Shown here piece after piece: positions 19,531 to 28,060 of a DNA stretch of 64,000 nt. Both the position numbers and the translations under genes were made by a program. Under the pieces are notes generated by a model. The model saw only the letters and a list, made by a program, of their open reading frames with translations, was not told the DNA's origin and made no database searches. Position 1 is the first letter of the stretch, and every line of letters begins with the position of its first letter. The stretch spans positions 1,116,001 through 1,180,000 of the forward strand of contig NZ_FORA01000001.1 of NCBI RefSeq assembly GCF_900113875.1, given 5' to 3'. The stretch comes from Jannaschia pohangensis (lineage in GTDB: Bacteria > Pseudomonadota > Alphaproteobacteria > Rhodobacterales > Rhodobacteraceae).

Positions 19531-21363
19531 TCACTCCGCGAACCACCAGACGTCGGGCTGAAATCCGATCCAGTCGCCATAGATGGGCAGATTGTCCGCC
19601 GGATAGAGCAGGCGCGCGTCGTGGGCGATCCAGCTGACCGGATTGTGCCAGGTCGGGATGACATAGCGCCCGGCGGTCAGGACACGGTCCAGCGCGCGGA
19701 CAGCGGCGACATAGTCGTCCTGCGTCTCCGAGTTCAGCATGGCGTCGATCATGGCGGAGATCGCCGGATCGTCCGCGCCCATCAGATTGCGGCTGCCGGG
19801 GTTGTCGACACCGTCGGGCCCCCAATAGGCGAACTGCTCGTTTCCGGGGCTGAGCGACAGGCCCCAGGAATACCACGTCATGTCGAAGTCATAGGCGTTG
19901 GTGCGTTCGGTATACTGCGCGCTGTCGACGGCGACGGCGCGCGCCTCGATGCCCAGACGCTTGAGCGCCTCCACATAGATGTCGACGATGGACTGCACCT
20001 CGGACGATCCGGTCTGGACCAGGATCTCGAAGGTCACGGGGCCGTCGGGGCCGGTCAGAGCGCCGCCCTCGATCGTGTAACCCGCTTCGGCCAGAAGGTC
20101 GGTCGCGACGCGGATGCCGCCCCGGTTCGCCTCCCGCCCGTTCGTGACCGGCAGAGCGTAGCCGTCGATCGTCCCCGGGAGAAGGTCGTCCGCCATGGGT
20201 GCCAGAAGGTCGGCCACGCGCCCTTCGGCCGCGCCGGGGCGCATGCCCAGGACGGAGTTGTCGTAGTAGGACAGGATGCGCGGTTGTGCGCCCGCGTTGA
20301 TGACGCCGTTGACGTATTCGAAGTTGAAGGCCTGGATCATCGCCTCGCGGACGCGCCAGTCATCGAAGAATGCGCGCCGGGTGTTCATCACAAGCCCGGT
20401 CATCCCGGTGGGCCGCTGGTGGGGGATTTCCGACAGCACCACCTCGCCCGAGGCGACGGCGGGAAAGGCGTAGTTGCGCGCCCAGTTGGCGGCGTTGGTT
20501 TCGCGCATGGTGCTGATCTCGCCCGCCTTGAAGGCCTCGAAATGCGCCGCGGCGTCGCCGAAGAATTCCATCCGGATGACGTCGATATTGTTGGTGCCCC
20601 GGCGGAACGGCAGGTCGGCACCCCAATAGTCGGCGTCGCGCGTCAGCTCGACGTAGCGGCCGGCGTCGACATCGGTCACCACATAGGGCGCGGTGCTGAT
20701 GGGCAGGTTGTCGATGCCCGACTTGAAGAAGGCGCTTTCGTCGTCAGCGTATTGCGCGGCCTTCATGATCGGCCGGTAGCCGGTGGTCATCAGCAATTCG
20801 CGGTCCGGGGTGTCGATGGTGAAGCGGACCTGGCCTTCGCCCAGATCCTCGACGCTTGTGACCTTGGCGAAGGCGGTGCGATAGCGACCGCTGGCCCCCT
20901 CCTGCCCCAGGATGTTCCATGACCAGATGACATCGGCCACGGTGACGGGCGTCCCGTCCGAGAACTGCGCATCGGGGTTGAGGGTATAGGTGATGGCGGT
21001 GTTGTCGTCGTTTACCTCGACCTTTTCCGCCAGCAGTCCGTAGAGCGTGAAGGGTTCGTCCCAGCTTCGCCCCAGCAGGCTTTCGTAGGCGAGGAAGCGG
21101 AGCTGCCACGGGGTGCTGCCCTGAAGGATGTGCGGGTTGAGGCTGTCGAAGCTGCCGACCTGCCCGTCGACGAAGCGACCGCCGGTCGGCGCGTCGGGGT
21201 TCACATAAGGCAGGTGGATGTAATCGGCGGGCTGCGCTGGCGCACCGTAAAGGGCAATGCCATGGCCATCTGCGGACACGCTAGGGGCGAGTGCAGATGT
21301 GGCGACAGCTGCGCAAAAGAGTGTTCTGAGAAAGCCGATTCGCGCGAAACGATTGAGTTGCAT
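19531..21363 (-). CDS. ABC transporter solute-binding protein, family 5 (YejA-like)
   Basis: A 610-residue exported binding protein. A signal peptide ends near residue 32 (PSVSA). The mature protein opens with a YejA-like stretch (YGAPAQPADYIHLPYVNPDAPTGG) and contains family-5 signatures such as LLAEKVEVNDDNTAITYTL and FSDGTPVTVADVIWSW. YejA-type proteins deliver oligopeptides (microcin C, murein peptides) to YejBEF permeases. No permease or ATPase genes are adjacent, so it must pair with components elsewhere. ATG 21363 is preceded by GAGAAG. Confidence 0.87.
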   Translation of the reverse strand: MQLNRFARIGFLRTLFCAAVATSALAPSVSADGHGIALYGAPAQPADYIHLPYVNPDAPTGGRFVDGQVGSFDSLNPHILQGSTPWQLRFLAYESLLGRSWDEPFTLYGLLAEKVEVNDDNTAITYTLNPDAQFSDGTPVTVADVIWSWNILGQEGASGRYRTAFAKVTSVEDLGEGQVRFTIDTPDRELLMTTGYRPIMKAAQYADDESAFFKSGIDNLPISTAPYVVTDVDAGRYVELTRDADYWGADLPFRRGTNNIDVIRMEFFGDAAAHFEAFKAGEISTMRETNAANWARNYAFPAVASGEVVLSEIPHQRPTGMTGLVMNTRRAFFDDWRVREAMIQAFNFEYVNGVINAGAQPRILSYYDNSVLGMRPGAAEGRVADLLAPMADDLLPGTIDGYALPVTNGREANRGGIRVATDLLAEAGYTIEGGALTGPDGPVTFEILVQTGSSEVQSIVDIYVEALKRLGIEARAVAVDSAQYTERTNAYDFDMTWYSWGLSLSPGNEQFAYWGPDGVDNPGSRNLMGADDPAISAMIDAMLNSETQDDYVAAVRALDRVLTAGRYVIPTWHNPVSWIAHDARLLYPADNLPIYGDWIGFQPDVWWFAE

Positions 21364-21440
21364 TGTCTTCTCTGCCCCTAAAGCCCTGTTCACTTTGACC
21401 TTTATCTTAACCACTCCCGGGATGCCTGCGAAAGATTTGC

Positions 21441-21469
21441 TTGGACTCCCTGACGTGAGCGTCTATAAC
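21441..21469 (+). promoter_or_regulatory. Strong sigma-70-like promoter
   Basis: TTGGAC (21441-21446) and TATAAC (21464-21469) are separated by exactly 17 nt. Both are close to consensus. No coding sequence begins within the next 300 bp. A hairpin and a terminator follow, pointing to a small RNA transcript. Confidence 0.6.
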
Positions 21470-21475
21470 AGGGGC

Positions 21476-21551
21476 ACTGCTCGATAGGTTTCTTGCCTGT
21501 ATGAAACCTGCCTCAATGACTTAGCGCCGGCCTTGTGTCGGCGTTTTTTTT
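21476..21551 (+). ncRNA. Candidate small RNA (about 75-80 nt)
   Basis: Downstream of the promoter lies a perfect 7-bp hairpin, AGGTTTC (21486-21492) with GAAACCT (21503-21509) and a 10-nt loop. It is followed by a CGCCG/CGGCG stem and eight T residues. The promoter-hairpin-terminator order and the lack of an open frame suggest a trans-acting sRNA. I do not recognise a named family. It lies between the YejA-type gene (divergent) and 3-hydroxybutyrate dehydrogenase. Confidence 0.55.
21525..21551 (+). terminator. Rho-independent terminator
   Basis: CGCCG (21525-21529) pairs with CGGCG (21539-21543) across a 9-nt loop and is followed by eight T residues (21544-21551). Confidence 0.65.
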
Positions 21552-21786
21552 GGCTTTACCCTAAGGAAACCGGGGTTTTGCCTCATTTTGGCCATAGTCC
21601 GGGCACGATCCCGCTGATGCACGAATCTCTGCGCAGGCTTTCGCCGACAGGCCCCGGATTTTGGATGAAAGGCGTCGGCTTGCCCGACCCCGGCGCGGAC
21701 GCGACGGCAGCGGAGTCGCCCTGGCCCCTTCCCTTCGCACTCGCGGCATCTATGGTCATCCTCAATCGAACATCGAGGAGGCCGAC

Positions 21787-22560
21787 ATGGCTCTGACAGG
21801 AAAAACCGCAGTCATCACCGGATCGAACTCGGGCATCGGGCTGGGTATCGCGCGCAGCTTCGCCGCCGCCGGGCTCAACGTCGTGCTCAATTCCTATACC
21901 GACCGCAAGGAAGACCATGCGCTGGCCGAGGAACTGGCCAAGGCGCACGGGGTCGATGTGCGCTACATCAAGGCCGACCTGGCCAAGGGCGACGAAGCCC
22001 GCAACCTGATCGAGGAGGCCGGGGCCTGCGATATCCTGGTCAACAACGCGGGCATCCAGCATGTGGCGGGCATCGACGAATTCCCAACCGCCAAATGGGA
22101 TGCGATCATCGCGATCAACCTGTCGTCGGCCTTTCACACCACCGCCGCCGCCCTGCCGATGATGCGCAAGGCCGGATGGGGCCGTGTCATCAACATCGCG
22201 TCGGCCCACGGATTGCGCGCCTCGCCCTACAAGTCGGCCTATGTCGCGGCCAAGCACGGCATCGTCGGCATGACCAAGGTCGTGGCGCTGGAAACCGCTC
22301 AGGAGCCGATCACGGCCAATGCCATCTGCCCGGGCTATGTCCTGACCCCGCTGGTCGAGGAACAGATCCCCGACACGATGAAGAAATACGACATGGACCG
22401 GGAAACGGCCATCAAGGAAGTCCTGCTCGACCGTCAGCCGTCCAAGGAATTCGCCACCACCGACCAGTTGGGGGGCACCGCGCTGTTCTTGTGTTCGGAC
22501 CATGCGGCCCAGATCACCGGCACCACGATCAGCGTCGACGGCGGCTGGACCGCGATGTGA
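21787..22560 (+). CDS. bdhA: 3-hydroxybutyrate dehydrogenase
   Basis: A 257-residue classical short-chain dehydrogenase. It has the NAD-binding TGSNSGIG (11-18), NNAG near 86, and the catalytic S139, Y152 and K156 in ASPYKSAYVAAKHG. The C-terminal NAICPGYVLTPLVEEQI and the Q-rich region around RQPSKEF are characteristic of D-3-hydroxybutyrate dehydrogenases, which interconvert 3-hydroxybutyrate and acetoacetate in PHB turnover. GAGGAGG precedes the ATG. The next two genes follow closely on the same strand, with the pentapeptide gene overlapping the stop codon. Confidence 0.9.
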   Translation: MALTGKTAVITGSNSGIGLGIARSFAAAGLNVVLNSYTDRKEDHALAEELAKAHGVDVRYIKADLAKGDEARNLIEEAGACDILVNNAGIQHVAGIDEFPTAKWDAIIAINLSSAFHTTAAALPMMRKAGWGRVINIASAHGLRASPYKSAYVAAKHGIVGMTKVVALETAQEPITANAICPGYVLTPLVEEQIPDTMKKYDMDRETAIKEVLLDRQPSKEFATTDQLGGTALFLCSDHAAQITGTTISVDGGWTAM

Positions 22561-22901
22561 GCGGTCCCGAGGCGGGGCGCGACAAGCTCGAGATCGAGGA
22601 CAGTTTTCTGGACGGCTCCACCTTTCAGCGGGTCAGCCTGAAGGGCGCGGTCATCTGCGACAGCCACCTGATGGAGGCCGAGGTGCGGGACGTGAACGCC
22701 ACCGGCACGACGTTCGACGATGTGAACCTGTCGGACGTGCGCTTCCATGACGTGAACCTCAGCGGCGCGTCCATCGACTTCGCCAACCTCAGCGGTCTCG
22801 TGCTGACCCGCGTGAATATAACGGGTGCGACGCTGGACGGCATCCTGCTCAGCGACATGGTTGCCGCCTGGGATGCCGCGCAGCAGAAAGACACCCCCTA
22901 A
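22557..22901 (+). CDS. Pentapeptide-repeat-like small protein
   Basis: A 114-residue protein starting with GTG inside the bdhA stop (GTGA). From about residue 15 it is made of five-residue steps with hydrophobic or aromatic centres (FQRVSLKGAVI, FDDVNLSDVRF, DVNLSGASIDFANLSGLVL), as in a pentapeptide right-handed beta-helix. No enzymatic residues are evident. Coupling to bdhA and the patatin gene suggests a shared role in PHB or lipid metabolism, but that is inference. Confidence 0.7.
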   Translation: MSGPEAGRDKLEIEDSFLDGSTFQRVSLKGAVICDSHLMEAEVRDVNATGTTFDDVNLSDVRFHDVNLSGASIDFANLSGLVLTRVNITGATLDGILLSDMVAAWDAAQQKDTP

Positions 22902-22903
22902 GA

Positions 22904-23917
22904 ATGACCCACAAACCCCTCAATCTCGCGCTGCAAGGCGGCGGTGCCCATGGCGCGTTTACCTGGGGTGCGCTCGACGCGATTCTGGCGGACGAGCGGA
23001 TCGTAATCGCGGGAATTTCCGGCACCTCTGCTGGCGCGCTCAACGGGGCGGCGGTGAAATGCGGGCTGGCCCGGGGATCGCGCAGCCTCGCCATCGAGAC
23101 GCTGGAGGAGGTCTGGACCCGGATCGGCGCGCTGACCGATGAGCGGATCGCCCCCTGGCTCAACAGCTTTTCGCCCCTCGCCGTCAGTCAGGCGGTCGAG
23201 ATGTCGCCGCTCTATCAGATGGGCGACATGTTCACGCGCAGCGTCTCGCCCTATCTGACCGGTGGCATGAACGAGAATGCCCTGCGGCGCATCGTCGAGG
23301 GGATGAACTTCAAATCCATCTGTTCGGACGACGGTCCAGAATTCCACATCGGTGCCACCAACGTGCGCACCGGCAAGATCAAGCTGTTCACCCGGGGCGC
23401 CATCACGGTCGACGCCATCCTCGCGTCCGCCTGCCTGCCGACGATCTTTCCGGCGGTCGAGATCGAGGGGGAGTTCTACTGGGACGGCGGCTATACCGGC
23501 AACCCGGCGCTTTTCCCGCTGTTCGATCCCAAATTGCCGCGCGACATCCTGATCGTGAACATCAACCCGCTGGAGCGGCCCGAGGTGCCCGTGACCGCCC
23601 GCGACATCCAGAACCGCATCAACGAGATCAGTTTCAACACCTCGCTGCTGCGCGAATTGCGCGCCATCGAATTCGCGCAGCGCCTGATCCGGTCCGGCAA
23701 GCTGGAACAGGGGGCGATGAAGGACGTGCTGGTCCACATGATTTCGGACGATGCGCTGATGCGGCAATTGTCGGTCGCCACCAAGTCGGTGCCCAATCCG
23801 GTGGTGATCCACCAGCTGCGTGCGGCGGGCCATGCGGCGGCGACGGCCTTCCTCGACCGCGATTTCGACGCCATCGGCGAGACGAGCAGCGTCAACCTGA
23901 CCGAGATGTTCGCCTGA
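22904..23917 (+). CDS. Patatin-like phospholipase
   Basis: A 337-residue patatin-family hydrolase. The oxyanion loop GGGAHG (12-17), nucleophile S42 in GTSAG and the catalytic D194 in DGGYTGNP are all intact, so the enzyme should be active as a lipase or acyl hydrolase. No signal peptide is seen. It starts 2 bp after the pentapeptide gene and shares the bdhA operon. This neighbourhood is frequent in Rhodobacteraceae and may link it to PHB granules. Confidence 0.88.
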   Translation: MTHKPLNLALQGGGAHGAFTWGALDAILADERIVIAGISGTSAGALNGAAVKCGLARGSRSLAIETLEEVWTRIGALTDERIAPWLNSFSPLAVSQAVEMSPLYQMGDMFTRSVSPYLTGGMNENALRRIVEGMNFKSICSDDGPEFHIGATNVRTGKIKLFTRGAITVDAILASACLPTIFPAVEIEGEFYWDGGYTGNPALFPLFDPKLPRDILIVNINPLERPEVPVTARDIQNRINEISFNTSLLRELRAIEFAQRLIRSGKLEQGAMKDVLVHMISDDALMRQLSVATKSVPNPVVIHQLRAAGHAAATAFLDRDFDAIGETSSVNLTEMFA

Positions 23918-23991
23918 CGGGCGGCGCGGGGCGGAACCCGCGACACCGGGCCCGCGTTTATCGCCAGATACATTGACGCAGGAGAGCCATC

Positions 23992-24339
23992 ATGAGCCGC
24001 CACCAATTCGCCGAAGACTGGGTTCCGTTCCGCGATCCACTTCTGTCGACCTACCCCGAACTGACCGACGGCGATCTGGCCGAAGCCGACGGGTCCACGG
24101 CGGCGCTGGCCCGGACGATCGCTCGCAAGCAAGGCGTCGGCCCCGACGATGCGCAGCGCGACCTGCATGCGTTTCTCGACGGCCCGATGCCCGCCGACGC
24201 CTATGCCGACCCGAGCCATGACGATGCCGCCGTTGCCGAAAGCGGGGCCTATATTCCCGAGGGCGAAGATGCTCTGGCCGACGACGCGCGCTTCGGCGAT
24301 GATGGCAAGGCCGAGAACCCAGTGGGACGCAAGACATGA
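23992..24339 (+). CDS. Hypothetical acidic protein
   Basis: A 115-residue acidic, probably soluble protein (FAEDWVPFRDPLLSTYPELTDGDLAEADG...). It has no cysteines or membrane segments, and its C-terminal third is rich in Asp, Ala and Gly. No domain is recognised. AGGAGA lies before the ATG. The stop overlaps the start of the next gene (ATGA). Confidence 0.65.
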   Translation: MSRHQFAEDWVPFRDPLLSTYPELTDGDLAEADGSTAALARTIARKQGVGPDDAQRDLHAFLDGPMPADAYADPSHDDAAVAESGAYIPEGEDALADDARFGDDGKAENPVGRKT

Positions 24340-24707
24340 GAGCATTGATCACGGCGCTGGCGGTGTTGATGGCCCTGCCCGCCGCCGCGCACGACTATCG
24401 CTATGATCCGGCGGTCCTTTGGTTTGACGCGCCGAAGACGACCGACGCCGGGGACGCGCGCATCCGCATCGTGTTTCACGGTCAGGAAGGCGCCGCGGCC
24501 CTGACTCCGAACCAGTATTGGTTTTATGCCAACGCCTATCGCAACCGGATGATCGAGCTGTCGCGTCACGGCGTTTCGGTCGCGCGGGCAACGCTGCGGG
24601 CGCGGCACGATGCGTTTCACGCGACGGCAGCTGCCTATCCCGGAATGCGGGTCGACGGATTCAAGCTGACCGATCTCGACGATCCGCGGCTTACGCCAAG
24701 CTGGTGA
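24336..24707 (+). CDS. Hypothetical exported protein
   Basis: A 123-residue protein with a clear signal peptide (MRALITALAVLMALPAAA, cleavage before HDY). The mature part contains YRYDPAVLWFDAP and a run of Tyr/Asn/Arg residues. No domain is recognised. It is coupled to the preceding acidic protein by a 4-bp overlap and runs 17 bp into the convergent HTH gene. Confidence 0.65.
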   Translation: MRALITALAVLMALPAAAHDYRYDPAVLWFDAPKTTDAGDARIRIVFHGQEGAAALTPNQYWFYANAYRNRMIELSRHGVSVARATLRARHDAFHATAAAYPGMRVDGFKLTDLDDPRLTPSW

Positions 24708-25314
24708 CCCAGAGGATCGTCGCATCCTCGGGCGAGGTGCTGACGACGTTGTGACCCATCGTGGCGTCGTAATAGGCGCTGTCGCCGCGCGCCATGTCGA
24801 CGGGTTCGTAAAATTCGGTGAACAGACGGATCGTGCCCGTCAAAACCAGCAGGAATTCTTCACCGTCGTGGCGCACCCAGCCGTCGAATTCGTCGAACCG
24901 GCGCGCCCGGATCCGTGCGCGGTAGGGCAGCATCGCCTTTTTGGTCAACTGCCCGGCCAGCAGCTCATGTTCATACGTCGTCGTCGCATGGGCCGCGCCC
25001 TCGCCCAACCGGGTGATGTCGCGGCGACCCATGATCGCGTCCTTCGAGGGCGGGGTGAAAAGCTGCGGCACTCCGATTTCGAGGCCGGTGGCCAGCTTTT
25101 TCAGCGCGTCGAAGGTGGGCGACATCTGCCCATTCTCGATCTTGGACAGCGTCGAGCGCGCCAGACCCGCCTGCTGCGCGGCCTGTTCCAGCGTCCAGCC
25201 GCGCGATTTGCGCAATTCGCGCACCCGGGAACCGAGGTCCAACGGCTCGGGCTTGACCTGAGAACCGCTTTCGCGGGCCAGGCGGATCAGACTTGGTTCA
25301 TCGGCTTTGACCAT
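24691..25314 (-). CDS. XRE-family regulator with C-terminal cupin
   Basis: A 207-residue regulator. The HTH lies around residues 27-82 (LRKSRGWTLEQAAQQAGLARSTLSKIENGQMSPT). A cupin domain makes up the C-terminal half, ending TMGHNVVSTSPEDATILWV. This HTH-cupin class often controls amine, amino-acid or pyrimidine-related catabolism, with the cupin sensing a small ligand. Its position next to the pyrimidine genes is suggestive only. It ends inside the exported-protein gene on the other strand. Confidence 0.82.
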   Translation of the reverse strand: MVKADEPSLIRLARESGSQVKPEPLDLGSRVRELRKSRGWTLEQAAQQAGLARSTLSKIENGQMSPTFDALKKLATGLEIGVPQLFTPPSKDAIMGRRDITRLGEGAAHATTTYEHELLAGQLTKKAMLPYRARIRARRFDEFDGWVRHDGEEFLLVLTGTIRLFTEFYEPVDMARGDSAYYDATMGHNVVSTSPEDATILWVTSLA

Positions 25315-25376
25315 GCTCGCCTTCTAGGGGCGGCCCGTCCCCCCCGGCAAGCGCGATTATTCCGCCCTGGGGCGGC

Positions 25377-25664
25377 CTAGACGCCTTCCAGAAGCATGAT
25401 CTGCGCGTCCCCGGCCCCGATGCGAAATTTCCGCGCCGCCTGGTATTCGGGCGAATCGTAGCAGGCCTGCGCGGCCTCCAGGCTCTCGAATTCGATGACG
25501 ACGTTGCGTGGGCGGCTTTCGCCTTCGAGACCCACAACCGCCCCACCCCGCGCCAGCACCTTGGCCCCATATTTTTCAAACACTTCGGTCGCGCCCTGGG
25601 CATAGAGCCCATAAGAGTCCGGCTCTGACACCGTGACATGGGCGATCCAATAGGCCTTGGGCAT
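25377..25664 (-). CDS. DUF1330 domain protein
   Basis: A 95-residue dimeric ferredoxin-like-fold protein of the DUF1330 family. Landmarks are AYWIAHVTVSEPDSYGLYAQGA, the central GGAVVGLEGESRPRNVVIEF and the end DAQIMLLEGV. The role is unknown. AGGAGA precedes the ATG. It is divergent from preT, and a TetR-type palindrome lies between the two start codons, so it may share the pyrimidine regulon. Confidence 0.82.
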   Translation of the reverse strand: MPKAYWIAHVTVSEPDSYGLYAQGATEVFEKYGAKVLARGGAVVGLEGESRPRNVVIEFESLEAAQACYDSPEYQAARKFRIGAGDAQIMLLEGV

Positions 25665-25684
25665 CGTTCATCTCCTGCCAATTT

Positions 25685-25700
25685 TTTACCAGTTGATAAA
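25685..25700. promoter_or_regulatory. RutR-like operator, degenerate copy
   Basis: TTTACCAGTTGATAAA lies between the divergent DUF1330 and preT genes. It agrees with 11 of 14 fixed positions of the Escherichia coli RutR box TTGACCA-NN-TGGTCAA. The regulator gene and a better copy of the box lie about 7 kb downstream. Inferred site, untested. Confidence 0.4.
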
Positions 25701-25751
25701 ATTTCAGGTCGTGGCACTCTGGTCCAGAGAAATCTTCACCCGGAGTATGAC

Positions 25752-27074
25752 ATGACGGAAGCGATGCGCCTGGATGGAATCCGGGCCGGACGGCTGGGAG
25801 CCGATGATCTGGCCCGCAATTTCAGCGACTTGCACGAGCCGTTCGACGCCCACGAAGCGATGGTGGCCGCCGACCGCTGCTATTTCTGCCATGACGCGCC
25901 CTGCATCACCGCCTGTCCGACCGACATCGATATCCCGATGTTCATTCGTCAGATCCAGACCGGGATGCCGGAAACTGCCGCCAAGACGATCTTCGATCAG
26001 AACATCCTGGGCGGCATGTGCGCCCGCGTCTGCCCGACCGAGACGCTGTGCGAAGAGGTCTGCGTGCGCGAGGTGGCCGAGGGTAAGCCGGTCGAGATCG
26101 GTCGTCTGCAACGCTTTGCCACCGATGCGATGATGGCGGCGGGCGAGCACCCCTTCACCCGCGCGCCCGAGACCGGCAAATCGGTCGCCGTCGTGGGGGC
26201 TGGCCCTGCCGGGTTGGCCTGCGCGCATCGCCTCGCCCTGCATGGGCACAGCGTCACGCTGTTCGATGCGCGTCCCAAGGCCGGCGGGCTGAATGAATAC
26301 GGCATCGCCGCCTACAAGACGCCCGGCGGCTATGCCCAGGCCGAGGTCGACTGGCTGCTCAAGATCGGCGGCATCACGGTCGAGACGGGGCGCGCCCTGC
26401 GCGACAGCTTGGCGCTCGATCAGCTGCGTGCCGACCATGACGCTGTTTTCCTGGGCATCGGCCTCGGCGGTGTCGGGGCGCTCGGCCTTGCGGGCGAGGA
26501 TCTGGCCGGGACGGCCAATGCCGTCGATTTCATCGCCACCCTGCGCCAGCAGGACGATCTGACCCAACTGCCCATCGGTCGGCACGTCGTCGTCATCGGG
26601 GGCGGCATGACCGCCGTGGACGCCGCCGTGCAGTCGAAGCTTCTGGGGGCCGAGACGGTGACCATCGCCTATCGCCGTGGCCGCGACCGGATGCCCGCCA
26701 GCCGCTACGAGCAGGACCTGGCCGCCAGCCACGGCGTGCGCCTGATGTTCGGCGTCATCCCCCATGCGATCCACGGCGACGACCGCTTGCGCGAGGTGGA
26801 GCTGGCCTATGTCGGCGACGACATGGCCCCCACGGGCGAGACGCTGCGCCTGCCCGCTGACCAACTGTTCCGCGCCATCGGCCAGAAGCTGATCGCGGTC
26901 GAGGGGCTGGCGACCGAACGGGGCAAGATCGCCGTGACAGGGGCGGGCCGCACGTCGCTGCCTGGCGTCTGGGCCGGGGGTGATTGTGCTGCGGGCGGCG
27001 AGGATCTGACCGTGACGGCGGTTGCCGAGGGGCGCGACGCCGCCGAAGACATCCACGCAGCACTGTCGGCGTGA
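25752..27074 (+). CDS. preT: Dihydropyrimidine dehydrogenase subunit PreT
   Basis: A 440-residue flavoprotein subunit. Two N-terminal 4Fe-4S clusters are indicated by C43/C46/C51/C55 and C90/C94/C100/C104. The FAD loop is VAVVGAGPAGLACAHRLA (about 145-162), and the NAD(P)-binding loop is VVVIGGGMTAVDAA. PreT passes electrons from NAD(P)H to PreA, which reduces uracil and thymine to the dihydro forms. preA lies 1 kb downstream with two small genes between. CCCGGAG precedes the ATG at 25752. A 4-bp overlap couples it to the next gene. Confidence 0.92.
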   Translation: MTEAMRLDGIRAGRLGADDLARNFSDLHEPFDAHEAMVAADRCYFCHDAPCITACPTDIDIPMFIRQIQTGMPETAAKTIFDQNILGGMCARVCPTETLCEEVCVREVAEGKPVEIGRLQRFATDAMMAAGEHPFTRAPETGKSVAVVGAGPAGLACAHRLALHGHSVTLFDARPKAGGLNEYGIAAYKTPGGYAQAEVDWLLKIGGITVETGRALRDSLALDQLRADHDAVFLGIGLGGVGALGLAGEDLAGTANAVDFIATLRQQDDLTQLPIGRHVVVIGGGMTAVDAAVQSKLLGAETVTIAYRRGRDRMPASRYEQDLAASHGVRLMFGVIPHAIHGDDRLREVELAYVGDDMAPTGETLRLPADQLFRAIGQKLIAVEGLATERGKIAVTGAGRTSLPGVWAGGDCAAGGEDLTVTAVAEGRDAAEDIHAALSA

Positions 27075-27451
27075 GGCGGGCGGGTCTTCTGGCGGGTGCG
27101 GCCCTGGCCCTTGGGCCCGGATTGGCCCAGGCGCAGAGCGCCTTCGACGGGGTGTGGTGTGACGCCGCAGCCGGCGAGGCCATGTACCTGCGGGACGGCA
27201 CGCTCGGCTTCAATGAACACACGGTCTGCGAGACCGATCCGGCCCTGAATATCGGGCAGGCCACCCCCTGGCGCGGGATCGTCGATTGCCGGAACGTCTA
27301 TGTCATCGAGTTCCGCGACGACGGCACCTTCGACACAGTCGAGATGCCGACCCCCTCGGTGAGCCTGCGGATCGCGGCGCGGGGGATCGACCGGCTGGCC
27401 GTATCCGTTGACGAAGGCCCGCCAAACCTCTTTGTGCGGTGCGATGAATGA
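27071..27451 (+). CDS. Hypothetical exported protein coupled to preT
   Basis: A 126-residue protein starting at a GTG inside the preT stop (GTGA). The N-terminus is a signal peptide (RRAGLLAGAALALGPGLAQA, then QSAFDGVWCD). The mature domain has four or five cysteines (VWCDAA, TVCETD, VDCRNV, FVRCDE), probably disulfide-bonded in the periplasm. No family recognised. It sits between preT and the DedA gene, and any role in pyrimidine use is unproven. Confidence 0.7.
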   Translation: MRRAGLLAGAALALGPGLAQAQSAFDGVWCDAAAGEAMYLRDGTLGFNEHTVCETDPALNIGQATPWRGIVDCRNVYVIEFRDDGTFDTVEMPTPSVSLRIAARGIDRLAVSVDEGPPNLFVRCDE

Positions 27452-27490
27452 CCGAGTATCCGCCGATCCCGCCCCGCCCCGGAGCCCCCG

Positions 27491-28012
27491 ATGCAAGCCT
27501 TTGCCGACGCCGTCCTGTCCTTCCTGTCGGCCAACCCGAACTGGCTGATCCTGATCGCCTTCGCCATGGGATTTGCCGAGACGATGGTCGTCATCGCGAT
27601 CTTCGTGCCCGCGACGGTGGTCCTTGTCGGGATGGGCGCGCTGGTGTCCACGGGCGAGATCCCGTTCTGGCCGCTGTTCGTCGGCGCGACCTTCGGGGCG
27701 ATCGGCGGCTCGACCACGGCCTGGTGGCTGGGCTGGCGGTTTCACGAACCGGTGCTGGCCTCCAGACCGTTCCGCAATCGCCAGAAGGAACTGGACCGCG
27801 CCCGGCGTGCCCTGCGCAAATGGGGTCTCTGGGCCGTCTTCGTGGGACACTTCCTGGCGCCCTTGCGTGGCCCGGTGTTCCTTCTGGTCGGGGCGGCGGC
27901 AATGCCGATCCGACGCTTTCTGCCGGTCACCGCCGCCGGGTCCGTCATCTGGGCCTATGTGACGCCCAAGCTGGGCGAGCTGGGCGGGCGACTGGCGGCC
28001 TGGCTTTTCTGA
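27491..28012 (+). CDS. DedA/SNARE-associated family membrane protein
   Basis: A 173-residue DedA-family protein with about five hydrophobic segments. It contains the hallmark ATFGAIGGSTTAWWLGWRF and the re-entrant VGHFLAPLRGPVFLLVGAAAMPIRRFL, with the conserved arginine in the G-R motif region. DedA proteins act in membrane lipid (undecaprenyl phosphate) translocation and envelope homeostasis. CCCGGAG lies 7 nt before the ATG. It lies between preT and preA. Confidence 0.85.
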   Translation: MQAFADAVLSFLSANPNWLILIAFAMGFAETMVVIAIFVPATVVLVGMGALVSTGEIPFWPLFVGATFGAIGGSTTAWWLGWRFHEPVLASRPFRNRQKELDRARRALRKWGLWAVFVGHFLAPLRGPVFLLVGAAAMPIRRFLPVTAAGSVIWAYVTPKLGELGGRLAAWLF

Positions 28013-28060
28013 CGCGGGCAAAGCCTGCACCGTTCCCCTTCTTCACCTTCGGAGGACCTC

